Assembly (NCBI GenBank): GCA_009668945.1
Contig: SBEH01000007.1
Span: forward strand, 1 to 64,000
Origin: Actinomycetota bacterium
Lineage (GTDB): Bacteria; Actinomycetota; Coriobacteriia; Anaerosomatales; Anaerosomataceae
Direction of reading: 5' to 3'
DNA: 64,000 nucleotides
Shown here: positions 57,276 to 64,000 of the stretch, piece by piece
How the letters are laid out: the number at the start of each line of letters is the position of its first letter
Position numbering within the stretch: position 1 is the first letter of the stretch
Translations under genes and position numbers: made by a program
The notes under the pieces: model-generated
What the model saw: the letters and a program-made list of their open reading frames with translations, nothing else
What the model was told of the DNA's origin: nothing
Databases searched by the model: none

Positions 57276-59007
57276 CCGAAGTCCCGCCCCCGGGCCTCGA
57301 GACGATCGTGGACTCACCGCCTGCCCGCTCGACGGCATTCCGGACCAGAGAAAGGCCTAGCCCGGTTCCGCCACCGTTGCGCGATCGGGCGCGGTCTACC
57401 CGGTAGAAGCGTTCGAACACCCGCTCAAGGTCCTTCTTGGGGATCCCAATGCCGGTGTCGGCGACTTCGACCGACACTTCGGCGTCGTCGGCAGCGACAC
57501 TGACCGTCACGGCCCCTTCCTCTGTGTATGCGATGGCGTTCGACAGCAGATTGTCGAGGGCGACCGCAAGATCGGTCGGATCCATCGCCACCGCGACGTC
57601 CTCGCCGCTCACTGCGGTGAAGTCGGCACTGAGCGATAGCCCCTTTGTCGCAGACGCGCGACGGTGACCCGCGAGTGCGAGGTCGACGGCACGGCGTACA
57701 TCTGCAATCCTCCCGGGCTTGGCGGGCCCTTCAATGCGCGACAGGTCAAGCAGGTCCGCGACAAGCTGGCGCAGTCTGTTGGCCTCCGCGTGGATCTGGG
57801 ATACGAACTCGAGCGCCTGCTTCTGGTCGCCGTCGGCAGCTGCCTGGTCTGCTGCCTCGGCAAGCAGCAGTATCGCGGCTGTGGGCGTCTTGAGCTCGTG
57901 CGACGCGTTCGTCACGAAGTCACGCCGCACGGCCTCAAGACGCATTCTCTCGGTGACGTCGCTCGTCACGACCAGGGTGCGCCTGGTCGGCTCGCCTCCG
58001 CCAAGGGGTAGCACGAGCACGCGATGGTAGCGCCGGTAAGGGTCGGGGCCGAGCTCCGCGACGGAGGGAACGTCCGCCTGCAGCCGGGACCGGATGGCCG
58101 ACACCATCGACGCGGGGAGTCCGATGGAGTCGAGGTCTCGACCCGCCAGGCCGCCCGGAGCGGCCGGGAGCATCGCGGTGGCACTCCGGTTGGCGAGACT
58201 CACACTCTCGCCGTCGAGAAGCAACACTGCGTCCGACAGACCGTTCAGAGCGACTTCCAGCGTTCTGCGCTCCTCGTCGAGCGCTCCGAGCCGCTGGCGC
58301 AGCTGCTCCCGGAGCTCGGTGAGGGCCACCGACAGAGGCTGAAGCGGCCCGTAGTCGGCGGGGATGGGGGTGCCGAGTTCGCCATCGGCCATGGCGCGCG
58401 CCACTTCGGCGAGACTCTCTACCGGACGCGTGGTCGAGGCGCTGATTCGCCAAGCAGCAGCAACGGTGATCGTCAGCACGACGACAAGAGCGAGCAGACC
58501 GCTCCGGCGGGTCTGCGCCGAGAGCGCAGCGATCTGTTCCAGCGACTCGGAGGCCCGAAGGACGGTCTGGGCGCCGCGGTAGTCGGCGGGAACAGCGACG
58601 TACATCCAATCGACGCCCTGAGTGTCCGGCATCCGGATGTCAGTGCCTACCTCGCCGGCGAGTGCCGCCCGGACCTCGGGGCGGTCGCCGTTGTTCTCCA
58701 TCTCCCGCGCGTCCGCCTCGGTGTCGGCCAGCACCGTGCCGTCTTCCGCAACGAGTGTCAGGCGCATGGGACCGTCGGCGGCGACATCCGCGAGCAGCTC
58801 CTCGACCGGGCGGTCGCTCACTTCGATGGCCATGCTTGTGGCGCGGGCGACATCCTCGAGGCTGGCCCGCTGTCGGTCCATCGCCGCTTCCTCTAGCGTT
58901 GCATGCAGATTCCAGATCCAGGCGCCCAACACAAGCACGACGACCGCCGCGAAGCAGGCGACCACCCGGGTCTGGTAGGACGGGAATGTCCGATGCGCGA
59001 GTGTCAT
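57247..59007 (-). CDS. phoR: PhoR-type sensor histidine kinase
   Basis: Membrane sensor. TM helices at about 15-34 and 170-189 flank an extracytoplasmic domain; HAMP (190-243), a PAS-like domain (250-355), HisKA with His370 (NASHELKTPT) and HATPase with DNLLSNAIAYTEEG, VADTGIGIP and GGGTGLGLSL follow. 586 aa. The start overlaps the regulator stop (ATGA). The PhoR assignment rests on domain order and the adjacent pst operon; the periplasmic domain is larger than in simple PhoR proteins. Confidence 0.88.
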   Translation of the reverse strand: MTLAHRTFPSYQTRVVACFAAVVVLVLGAWIWNLHATLEEAAMDRQRASLEDVARATSMAIEVSDRPVEELLADVAADGPMRLTLVAEDGTVLADTEADAREMENNGDRPEVRAALAGEVGTDIRMPDTQGVDWMYVAVPADYRGAQTVLRASESLEQIAALSAQTRRSGLLALVVVLTITVAAAWRISASTTRPVESLAEVARAMADGELGTPIPADYGPLQPLSVALTELREQLRQRLGALDEERRTLEVALNGLSDAVLLLDGESVSLANRSATAMLPAAPGGLAGRDLDSIGLPASMVSAIRSRLQADVPSVAELGPDPYRRYHRVLVLPLGGGEPTRRTLVVTSDVTERMRLEAVRRDFVTNASHELKTPTAAILLLAEAADQAAADGDQKQALEFVSQIHAEANRLRQLVADLLDLSRIEGPAKPGRIADVRRAVDLALAGHRRASATKGLSLSADFTAVSGEDVAVAMDPTDLAVALDNLLSNAIAYTEEGAVTVSVAADDAEVSVEVADTGIGIPKKDLERVFERFYRVDRARSRNGGGTGLGLSLVRNAVERAGGESTIVSRPGGGTSVTLRLPRAR

Positions 59008-59717
59008 CGCGGAGGGTCGCCCGCAGTCTTCGGTCGGGCCTCGAAGCGGTAGCCGGCTCCGTGCACGGTATGGATGTACGTGTATGCTGAGTCCTCCTCT
59101 ACCGCCTGCCGAACGCGGCGGATGTGGACGTCTATCGTGCGGGAGGTGGCGAGATGTCCGTACCCCCAGACCTCCGCCGCGAGCCGCTGTCTGGACATCA
59201 GCGAGCCTGCATTGCGCGCCAAGGCGAGGAGCAGCTGGAACTCCTTGAGCCGCAGGTTGGCGGGATTGCCCGCGACCGTTGCGCGGAGTTCGCCTGGCTC
59301 GATGGCGAGATCGCCCACCGCGATCACCTCGTTGTCTTCGGCCAGCACACGCGAGCGCACACGTCTCAGGTTCGCGCGTACCCGCGCGAGCAGTTCCTCC
59401 ATTGCGAACGGCTTGCCGATGTAGTCGTCCGCACCGGCGTCGAGTCCGCGTACCGTGTCCCTTTCGCTATCGAGCGCCGTGACCATCACGATCGCAACGT
59501 CGCTTGAGGTCCGTCTGACCTCCTCAGCGAATCGCAACCCGTCAAGGCCGGGAAGCATGAGGTCGAGCACGATGAGATCAGGCTTCCACGTCAGCGCGAT
59601 CTCAAGTCCCGCAATGCCGTCGGCCGAACTCGTGACCTCGAAGCCAGCGCGCTTGAGCGCGTACTCCTCTGTCTGCCTGATGATCGGGTCGTCTTCGACA
59701 ACCAGAATGCGAGCCAC
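59004..59717 (-). CDS. phoB: PhoB/PhoP-type response regulator
   Basis: OmpR-class transcription factor. Receiver domain 1-115 with acidic pocket EDD (8-10), phospho-acceptor Asp52 (LIVLDLMLPGLDG), Thr80 and Lys102 (GKPF); winged helix 130-230 (SRTIDVHIRRVRQAVE, HTVHGAGYRF). 237 aa. The GTG at 59717 is chosen because GGGAGG ends 7 nt before it and the protein then starts MARILVVEDD. Divergent from pstS with candidate binding repeats between. Confidence 0.92.
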   Translation of the reverse strand: MARILVVEDDPIIRQTEEYALKRAGFEVTSSADGIAGLEIALTWKPDLIVLDLMLPGLDGLRFAEEVRRTSSDVAIVMVTALDSERDTVRGLDAGADDYIGKPFAMEELLARVRANLRRVRSRVLAEDNEVIAVGDLAIEPGELRATVAGNPANLRLKEFQLLLALARNAGSLMSRQRLAAEVWGYGHLATSRTIDVHIRRVRQAVEEDSAYTYIHTVHGAGYRFEARPKTAGDPPR

Positions 59718-59815
59718 CGGCGACCTCCCGTCTTGTGATCCGGCACCGGCCATTGTGACACGCTCGTCGGCAGCGCATGCGCATTTCACAGGGAGTTTAC
59801 GTTGATTTCCCGAGA

Positions 59816-59833
59816 CGTAACAACTGTGTAACC
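59816..59833 (+). promoter_or_regulatory. Pho-box-like direct repeat
   Basis: CGTAACA (59816-59822) and TGTAACC (59827-59833) are direct repeats with an 11-nt period, the geometry expected for tandem OmpR/PhoB-class regulator binding. An inverted GTTTACGT half lies upstream (59795-59802). The site ends 20 nt before a -10 hexamer, where an activator-type Pho box replaces the -35. Prediction only. Confidence 0.55.
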
Positions 59834-59853
59834 ATTCGCGTGCCTTGGCTGTC

Positions 59854-59859
59854 TACTCT
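59854..59859 (+). promoter_or_regulatory. -10 element of pstS
   Basis: TACTCT, 20 nt downstream of the candidate Pho box and about 53 nt before the pstS GTG. No -35 consensus is found, as expected for a PhoB-dependent promoter. Confidence 0.5.
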
Positions 59860-59912
59860 CAGTCGTGCCGGCAGTCGCCGGTGCGGATGAAGTCGATCAG
59901 AAGGAGCATGGT

Positions 59913-60809
59913 GTGAAGCTCAAGAAGTACATCGCGTTCGGCATGGCGGTTCTTCTGCTCGCGGGTGTGTCGATCGCGGCTGGCTGCGACAAGGAGGAGG
60001 CAGGCACCGAGACCTCCACCGATGGCGCCACCACGACCGAGCCGGCGGAGCCGGAGCTCGAGGGCACCATCAACATCCAGGGGTCGGACACGATGCTCAA
60101 CGTGGCGACCGCCTGGAGCGAGGCGTTCATGGACGAGAATCCGGGCGTGGATATCTCCGTTCAGGGCGGCGGGTCCGGCACCGGTGTCGCGGCGCTTATC
60201 AACGGCACCGTGGATTTCGCCAATGCTTCGCGCGGGATGAAGGACGAGGAGATCGCGCAGCTCGAGGCTAATGGCGGCAAGGCTGCGGAGTACAAGGTGG
60301 CCATCGACGGTATCGCGGTCGTGGTGAACCCGGCGAACGGCGTCGAGGCGCTCAGCATGGACCAGCTGGGCAAGATCTTCCGCGGCGAGATCACCAACTG
60401 GAAGGACGTCGGCGGCAAGGACGCCCAGATCGTCCTGCTCTCCCGCGACAGCTCCTCGGGTACGTACGAGTACTTCAAGGAAGAGGTTGTGGGCAAGGAT
60501 GCGGAGTACGCGCAGAGCGCCAAGCTGCTCCCCTCCAACCAGGCGATCGCCGATGAGGTCAAGAGCAACGAGGCCGGCATCGGCTACATCGGTCTTGGGT
60601 ACATCACGAGTGCCGTGAAGGTCGTCGCCATCGATGGCGTGAAGGCCTCTGTCGCTGCGGCCGCGGACGGTTCGTATCCCATCAGCCGCTACCTGTACAT
60701 GTACAGCAACGGCGAGGCTGAGGGAGTCATGAAGGCGTATCTCGACTGGATCCTAGGATCAGAGGGTCAGAAGCTGGTTGAGGATGAGGGCTTCGTACCA
60801 GTACAGTAA
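59913..60809 (+). CDS. pstS: Phosphate ABC transporter substrate-binding lipoprotein PstS
   Basis: Captures phosphate outside the membrane. A lipoprotein signal ends IAAGC with Cys25, followed by a Thr/Glu-rich linker. NIQGSDTMLNVATAW, VQGGGSGTGVAALINGTVDFANASR and LLSRDSSSGTYEYF are phosphate-binding motifs. 298 aa. The GTG at 59913 has AAGGAG 6 nt upstream. First gene of pstSCAB; probably induced by phosphate starvation through the divergent phoBR. Confidence 0.95.
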   Translation: MKLKKYIAFGMAVLLLAGVSIAAGCDKEEAGTETSTDGATTTEPAEPELEGTINIQGSDTMLNVATAWSEAFMDENPGVDISVQGGGSGTGVAALINGTVDFANASRGMKDEEIAQLEANGGKAAEYKVAIDGIAVVVNPANGVEALSMDQLGKIFRGEITNWKDVGGKDAQIVLLSRDSSSGTYEYFKEEVVGKDAEYAQSAKLLPSNQAIADEVKSNEAGIGYIGLGYITSAVKVVAIDGVKASVAAAADGSYPISRYLYMYSNGEAEGVMKAYLDWILGSEGQKLVEDEGFVPVQ

Positions 60810-60814
60810 GGCAG

Positions 60815-61741
60815 ATGTCCGAACCGTTCTCCTCTAGGCGAAACAGCCCCGGCCGCACGACGTTCCGTCGTGCGGCCGAAGGCGTTGCTCGCGGACTCAT
60901 CTACACGTGCGGGTGGGCGGCGATCGTCGTTCTTGCGGCGATCGCCGTCTTCCTGGCCACCAACGCAGTCCGCGCGATGCGCGAAGCCGGGCTGTCAAGC
61001 ATGCTGTCGGGCACGCAGTGGTACCCGACGTCTGAACCGGGCAAGTTCGGGCTGCTGCCGCTGGTCCTAGGTTCGCTCTACGTGACGGGGGTTGCGCTCG
61101 CGGTCTGTGTGCCGCTTGGGGTGGCAGCCGCCGTCTTCATATCCGAGTTCGCGGACAAGCGTCTTACCGAGGTGATGAAGTCGATCATCGAGTTCATGAC
61201 CGCGGTGCCGTCGGTCGTCTACGGCCTGATAGGAGTCGCCGTCCTGATTCCGTTCGTCAAGGATGCGTTCGGCCTGGACAGCGGGATGACCGCCCTGACT
61301 GGCGGTGTCGTGCTCGGCGTGATGTCCCTGCCGACGGTCATCTCCATCTCCGAGGACGCGCTCCATGCAGTGCCGGTGGACCTTCGACGGGGCTCGGCGG
61401 CGCTCGGCAACACCCGCTGGCAGACGACGGTCAAGGTGACACTCCCGGCGGCCAGCTCGGGCATCTTCGCCGCAGTCATGCTGGGACTTGGCCGTGCAAT
61501 CGGGGAGACGATGGCGGTGCTCATGCTCACGGGCAACGCTGCCATTATGCCGACCAGTGTCTTCGACTCTGTGCGAACGATGACTGGTACCATCGCAGCG
61601 GAGATGGGGGAGGTCGTGCAGGGCGGGCTGCACTACTCGGTGCTGTTCACGGTGGGTCTCGTGCTCTTTGCGATCACGTTCGCCATCAACCTGGCTGCCG
61701 ATATCGTTCTTGAGCGTCAGCGGAAGCGGTGGCGCAGGTGA
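60815..61741 (+). CDS. pstC: Phosphate ABC transporter permease PstC
   Basis: First membrane subunit of the phosphate importer. About six helices in 308 aa; the permease motif is at ALGNTRWQTTVKVTLPAASSG, with GLGRAIGETMAVLML after it. It starts 5 nt after pstS. Its stop overlaps the pstA start. Confidence 0.95.
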   Translation: MSEPFSSRRNSPGRTTFRRAAEGVARGLIYTCGWAAIVVLAAIAVFLATNAVRAMREAGLSSMLSGTQWYPTSEPGKFGLLPLVLGSLYVTGVALAVCVPLGVAAAVFISEFADKRLTEVMKSIIEFMTAVPSVVYGLIGVAVLIPFVKDAFGLDSGMTALTGGVVLGVMSLPTVISISEDALHAVPVDLRRGSAALGNTRWQTTVKVTLPAASSGIFAAVMLGLGRAIGETMAVLMLTGNAAIMPTSVFDSVRTMTGTIAAEMGEVVQGGLHYSVLFTVGLVLFAITFAINLAADIVLERQRKRWRR

Positions 61742-62604
61742 GTACTAGCGCGCGCGTTAGGAGTGCACGCAAAGCCGACATGACGGCTCGCGTCGTCACG
61801 GGCGTCGCTGCCGGGAGCATAGTGGCTGTAGCCGTCTTCGTGCTGGGCTACATCGTGTATCACGGTATCGGCGCCATCGACTGGACGTTCCTCACCAGCA
61901 TTCCGAAGGATCAGGGCCGGGCCGGCGGAATCTTCCCGGTTATCATGGGCACCGTGTTCGTGACCGCGGGGACGGCAGCGCTCACGCTGCCGATCGGTGT
62001 GTTTGCCGGCATCTATCTGGCCGAGTACGCACCGAGGAACTTCGCCACGCGGGCGATACGTCTGTCCATCACCAACATGGCCGGCGTTCCCTCGATCGTC
62101 TACGGGTTGTTCGGTCTCGCCGCATTCGTACTTCTGGCGGGCTTCGGCCGCTCCATCATCGCAGCCGCTCTCACGCTCACGTGTATGACGCTACCCGTTG
62201 TGATCACTGCTACCGAAGAGGCCTTGAGGCAGATACCCGCCGACCTCAGGCAGGCCTCGCTTGCACTCGGAGCCACCCGACTGCGTACCATTCGCAAGGT
62301 CGTTCTTCCGGCTGCGGCACCGGGCATCATCACGGGCTCTATCCTGGGTCTGGCGCGCGCGGCGGGAGAGACGGCGCCGATCCTCTTCACCGGGGCCGTC
62401 TTCCAGATGCGGCGCATCCCTGATTCGCCGACATCGCAGTTCATGGCGCTGCCGTATCATGTCTATGCACAGGTCACATCGGTGCCCGGCTGGAATCGGA
62501 CGCTGGTCTGGGGTACGGCGCTTGTTCTGGTCGCGGGCATCAGTATCGTCAGCATTCTGGCCGCGGCGTGGCGGTCTGCACAGAGAAGGAGAGTCACGTG
62601 GTGA
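61738..62604 (+). CDS. pstA: Phosphate ABC transporter permease PstA
   Basis: Second membrane subunit. Six helices; the permease loop [21 protein letters not shown] and the [15 protein letters not shown] helix are typical. 288 aa from the GTG at 61738, which overlaps the pstC stop (GTGA). A GTG three codons earlier (61729) is an alternative. The stop overlaps the pstB start. Confidence 0.93.
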   Translation: MSTSARVRSARKADMTARVVTGVAAGSIVAVAVFVLGYIVYHGIGAIDWTFLTSIPKDQGRAGGIFPVIMGTVFVTAGTAALTLPIGVFAGIYLAEYAPRNFATRAIRLSITNMAGVPSIVYGLFGLAAFVLLAGFGRSIIAAALTLTCMTLPVVITATEEALRQIPADLRQASLALGATRLRTIRKVVLPAAAPGIITGSILGLARAAGETAPILFTGAVFQMRRIPDSPTSQFMALPYHVYAQVTSVPGWNRTLVWGTALVLVAGISIVSILAAAWRSAQRRRVTW

Positions 62605-63539
62605 TCCCACTGCACGTCTCGGGCAACGGCGGGATCGCCGCGGGGATGCGGAACCTCAACGCCGGGTCCGGAGGCGCCGATGAGGGAGAACCACGGTTCC
62701 TTCGCGAGGAAGATGAGGGTGACGACCCAGTGGTTGGAGTGAGCGCGGTCGCGGAGGCCGAAGGAGGTCTTGGCGCATTCGCCCTGGCCGATGTCTCGGT
62801 CTCGTATGGTCGGGACCGCGTCCTCGAGGGCGTGAGCATGGATATCCCGGCACAGAAGGTGACGGCGCTCATCGGCCCCTCGGGATGTGGAAAGTCGACG
62901 CTTTTGCGATGCCTCAACCGGATGAATGATGAGTACGGTGACGTACGCGTAACCGGCACGATCGCGCTCGACGGGCAGGACGTGATGGCCAAGGGCGTCG
63001 ACCCGGTAGAACTCCGTATGCGCGTGGGGCAGGTGTTCCAGAGGCCGAATCCGTTTCCGATGACCATCTTCGAGAATGTCGCATATGGTCCTCGTACGCA
63101 GGGAATCAGGGCTCGGGACGAGTTGTCCGCCGTAGTGGAGGAGTCGCTACGCGGTGCCGCGCTCTGGGACGAGGTCAAGAACAGCCTGAAGAAGCATGCA
63201 TTCGAACTCTCGGGCGGCCAGCAGCAGCGGCTATGCATCGCCCGCGCGCTGGCAACCAAACCCGAGGTCATCTTGATGGACGAGCCGGCTTCGGCTCTCG
63301 ACCCCATCTCCACCCAGCAGATCGAGGACACGATAGCCGAGCTCAAGTCCACCGTCACGATCGTGATCGTGACGCACAACATGCAGCAGGCGGCCAGGAT
63401 CTCGGATCTGACCGCGTTCATGCTTCGCGAGAGCCTCGACCGCCCGGCGCACTTGATCGAGGTTGGCGACACGAAGCACATGTTCACCAACCCGGACGAC
63501 CCAAGAACCGAGTCCTACATCACCGGCCGCTTCGGCTAG
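62601..63539 (+). CDS. pstB: Phosphate ABC transporter ATP-binding protein PstB
   Basis: ATPase of the importer. Walker [21 protein letters not shown]-loop [19 protein letters not shown], signature [15 protein letters not shown] and Walker [14 protein letters not shown] are standard PstB. From the GTG at 62601 (GTGA overlap with pstA, GAAGGAGA upstream) it has 312 aa, about 55-60 more than usual: the N-terminus is a Gly/Glu/Asp-rich tail. A GTG at 62730 would give a normal-length protein but has a poor SD. Confidence 0.94.
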   Translation: MIPLHVSGNGGIAAGMRNLNAGSGGADEGEPRFLREEDEGDDPVVGVSAVAEAEGGLGAFALADVSVSYGRDRVLEGVSMDIPAQKVTALIGPSGCGKSTLLRCLNRMNDEYGDVRVTGTIALDGQDVMAKGVDPVELRMRVGQVFQRPNPFPMTIFENVAYGPRTQGIRARDELSAVVEESLRGAALWDEVKNSLKKHAFELSGGQQQRLCIARALATKPEVILMDEPASALDPISTQQIEDTIAELKSTVTIVIVTHNMQQAARISDLTAFMLRESLDRPAHLIEVGDTKHMFTNPDDPRTESYITGRFG

Positions 63540-63590
63540 GCCGGTCAGCGAGAGCAGCTTCGGCGTTGCGGGACCCCCAGGGAAGAGGAA

Positions 63591-63616
63591 CGAGGCGCGT
63601 GGGGGGCGCGCCTCGT
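63591..63616 (+). terminator. Terminator of the pst operon
   Basis: CGAGGCGCG (63591-63599) pairs with CGCGCCTCG (63607-63615), extended by an A-T pair (63590/63616); loop TGGGGGG. It is followed by CTCGTTT, a modest T-run. It lies 51 nt after pstB. Confidence 0.8.
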
Positions 63617-63699
63617 CTCGTTTGAGCGGCGATTCCCCGCGTCCGAGGGGGGGGAGGGATAGCGGGTCGCACTGCTCGCGGGTACAAGTGCAACACCCG

Positions 63700-63733
63700 T
63701 GCCAAATCCTGCGAGGTTCTCGCGAATCTGGCA
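63700..63733. other. Hairpin between pstB and the MFS gene
   Basis: TGCCA (63700-63704) and GCGAG (63711-63715) pair with CTCGC (63719-63723) and TGGCA (63729-63733), with an internal loop and GTT apex. It lies 12 nt past the stop of the facing MFS gene, so it may end that transcript. The rest of 63617-63745 shows nothing else. Confidence 0.45.
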
Positions 63734-63745
63734 GCGAACGGGCGA

Positions 63746-64000
63746 CTAGCAGCCCTTCGGGGCGTCTTCCGGACAGAGTACGCGCGGCCGGACGGCGAGG
63801 AACGTCGCCCACCCGAGCAGCACCACAGCACCGGCGAACACGGCCTCACTCGGCCCGATGGCATCGCCGAGGCGCCCGAATCCGATCGCGCCGAAGGGCA
63901 TCATGCCCATGAACGAGATCACGAAGAGCGCCATCACGCGGCCGCGAAGCTCGTCGGGCACGGCCACCTGGACGTTTGTGTTGATACTCGAGACGCAGGA
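63746..64000 (-). CDS. MFS transporter, C-terminal end (partial)
   Basis: The gene enters from the right edge of the window on the - strand and ends here; 84 codons plus stop are seen. NTNVQVAVPDELRGRVMALF followed by two hydrophobic helices (FVISFMGMMPFGAIGFG and AVFAGAVVLLGWATFL) matches the C-terminal part of 12-helix major facilitator proteins of the EntS-like group. Substrate unknown. Convergent with pstB. Confidence 0.82.
   Translation of the reverse strand, partial: SCVSSINTNVQVAVPDELRGRVMALFVISFMGMMPFGAIGFGRLGDAIGPSEAVFAGAVVLLGWATFLAVRPRVLCPEDAPKGC

Noticed and set aside
63617-63745. tRNA- or riboswitch-like RNA in the pstB-MFS gap
   Set aside because: A single imperfect hairpin with no cloverleaf or conserved core; better explained as a terminator of the facing gene.

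Overview
The window is a 64 kb piece of a high-GC bacterial chromosome. It has the full fused tuf-S10-spc-alpha ribosomal cluster, ECF transporter genes and truA after rplQ, a CIRCE-controlled groESL, a GuaB3-type IMP dehydrogenase, many GTG/TTG starts and 4-nt stop/start overlaps, and a complete V/A-type ATPase. This points to a Gram-positive of the Actinomycetota, most likely a Coriobacteriia / OPB41-like anaerobic lineage. That placement is inference from gene content and protein style, not from a 16S or a tree. No rRNA, tRNA, CRISPR array, insertion sequence or phage gene was seen; the region looks like stable core genome.

Layout. 1-15876: end of tuf, then 31 genes from rpsJ to rplQ on the + strand, including secY, adk, map, infA and rpoA. 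Most of the longer spacers inside this cluster hold strong GC-rich hairpins. 15954-19165: EcfA, EcfA, EcfT (vitamin/metal ECF transporter core) and truA. 19235-20172: rplM-rpsI with its own consensus promoter. 20254-27483: cell-wall precursor and repair block (glmM, a glmS ribozyme, glmS, acpS, NAD(P)HX repair enzyme, a CBS protein, alr). 27484-36371: a structured leader followed by the nine-gene V/A-ATPase operon (G/H-I-K-E-C-F-A-B-D). 36518-40920: a small unknown gene on the - strand, then nitroreductase, family 4 uracil-DNA glycosylase and the t6A genes tsaE, tsaB and a rimI-tsaD fusion. 40966-43153: groESL. 43256-48158: Cys-rich protein, LysE-type exporter, ychF, secreted amidase with cell-wall-binding repeats, and a secreted repeat protein. 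48207-52269: guaB3-guaA, chorismate mutase and DAHP synthase. 52412-57275: small zinc ribbon protein, pcrA-type helicase, CBS-containing family II pyrophosphatase and PAP2 phosphatase. 57247-63539: a PhoR/PhoB-type two-component system divergent from pstSCAB. 63746-64000: end of an MFS transporter.

How it fits together. The first 20 kb builds the translation machinery. The glm block feeds UDP-GlcNAc synthesis and is controlled by a GlcN6P-sensing self-cleaving RNA. The ATPase couples ATP to an ion gradient. The last part is a phosphate-starvation unit in which the two-component genes and the transporter they probably control share an intergenic region with Pho-box-like 11-nt direct repeats. 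The most notable items are the glmS ribozyme, the RimI-TsaD fusion, the structured leader of the ATPase operon, the candidate Pho operator and a probably leaderless pcrA mRNA.
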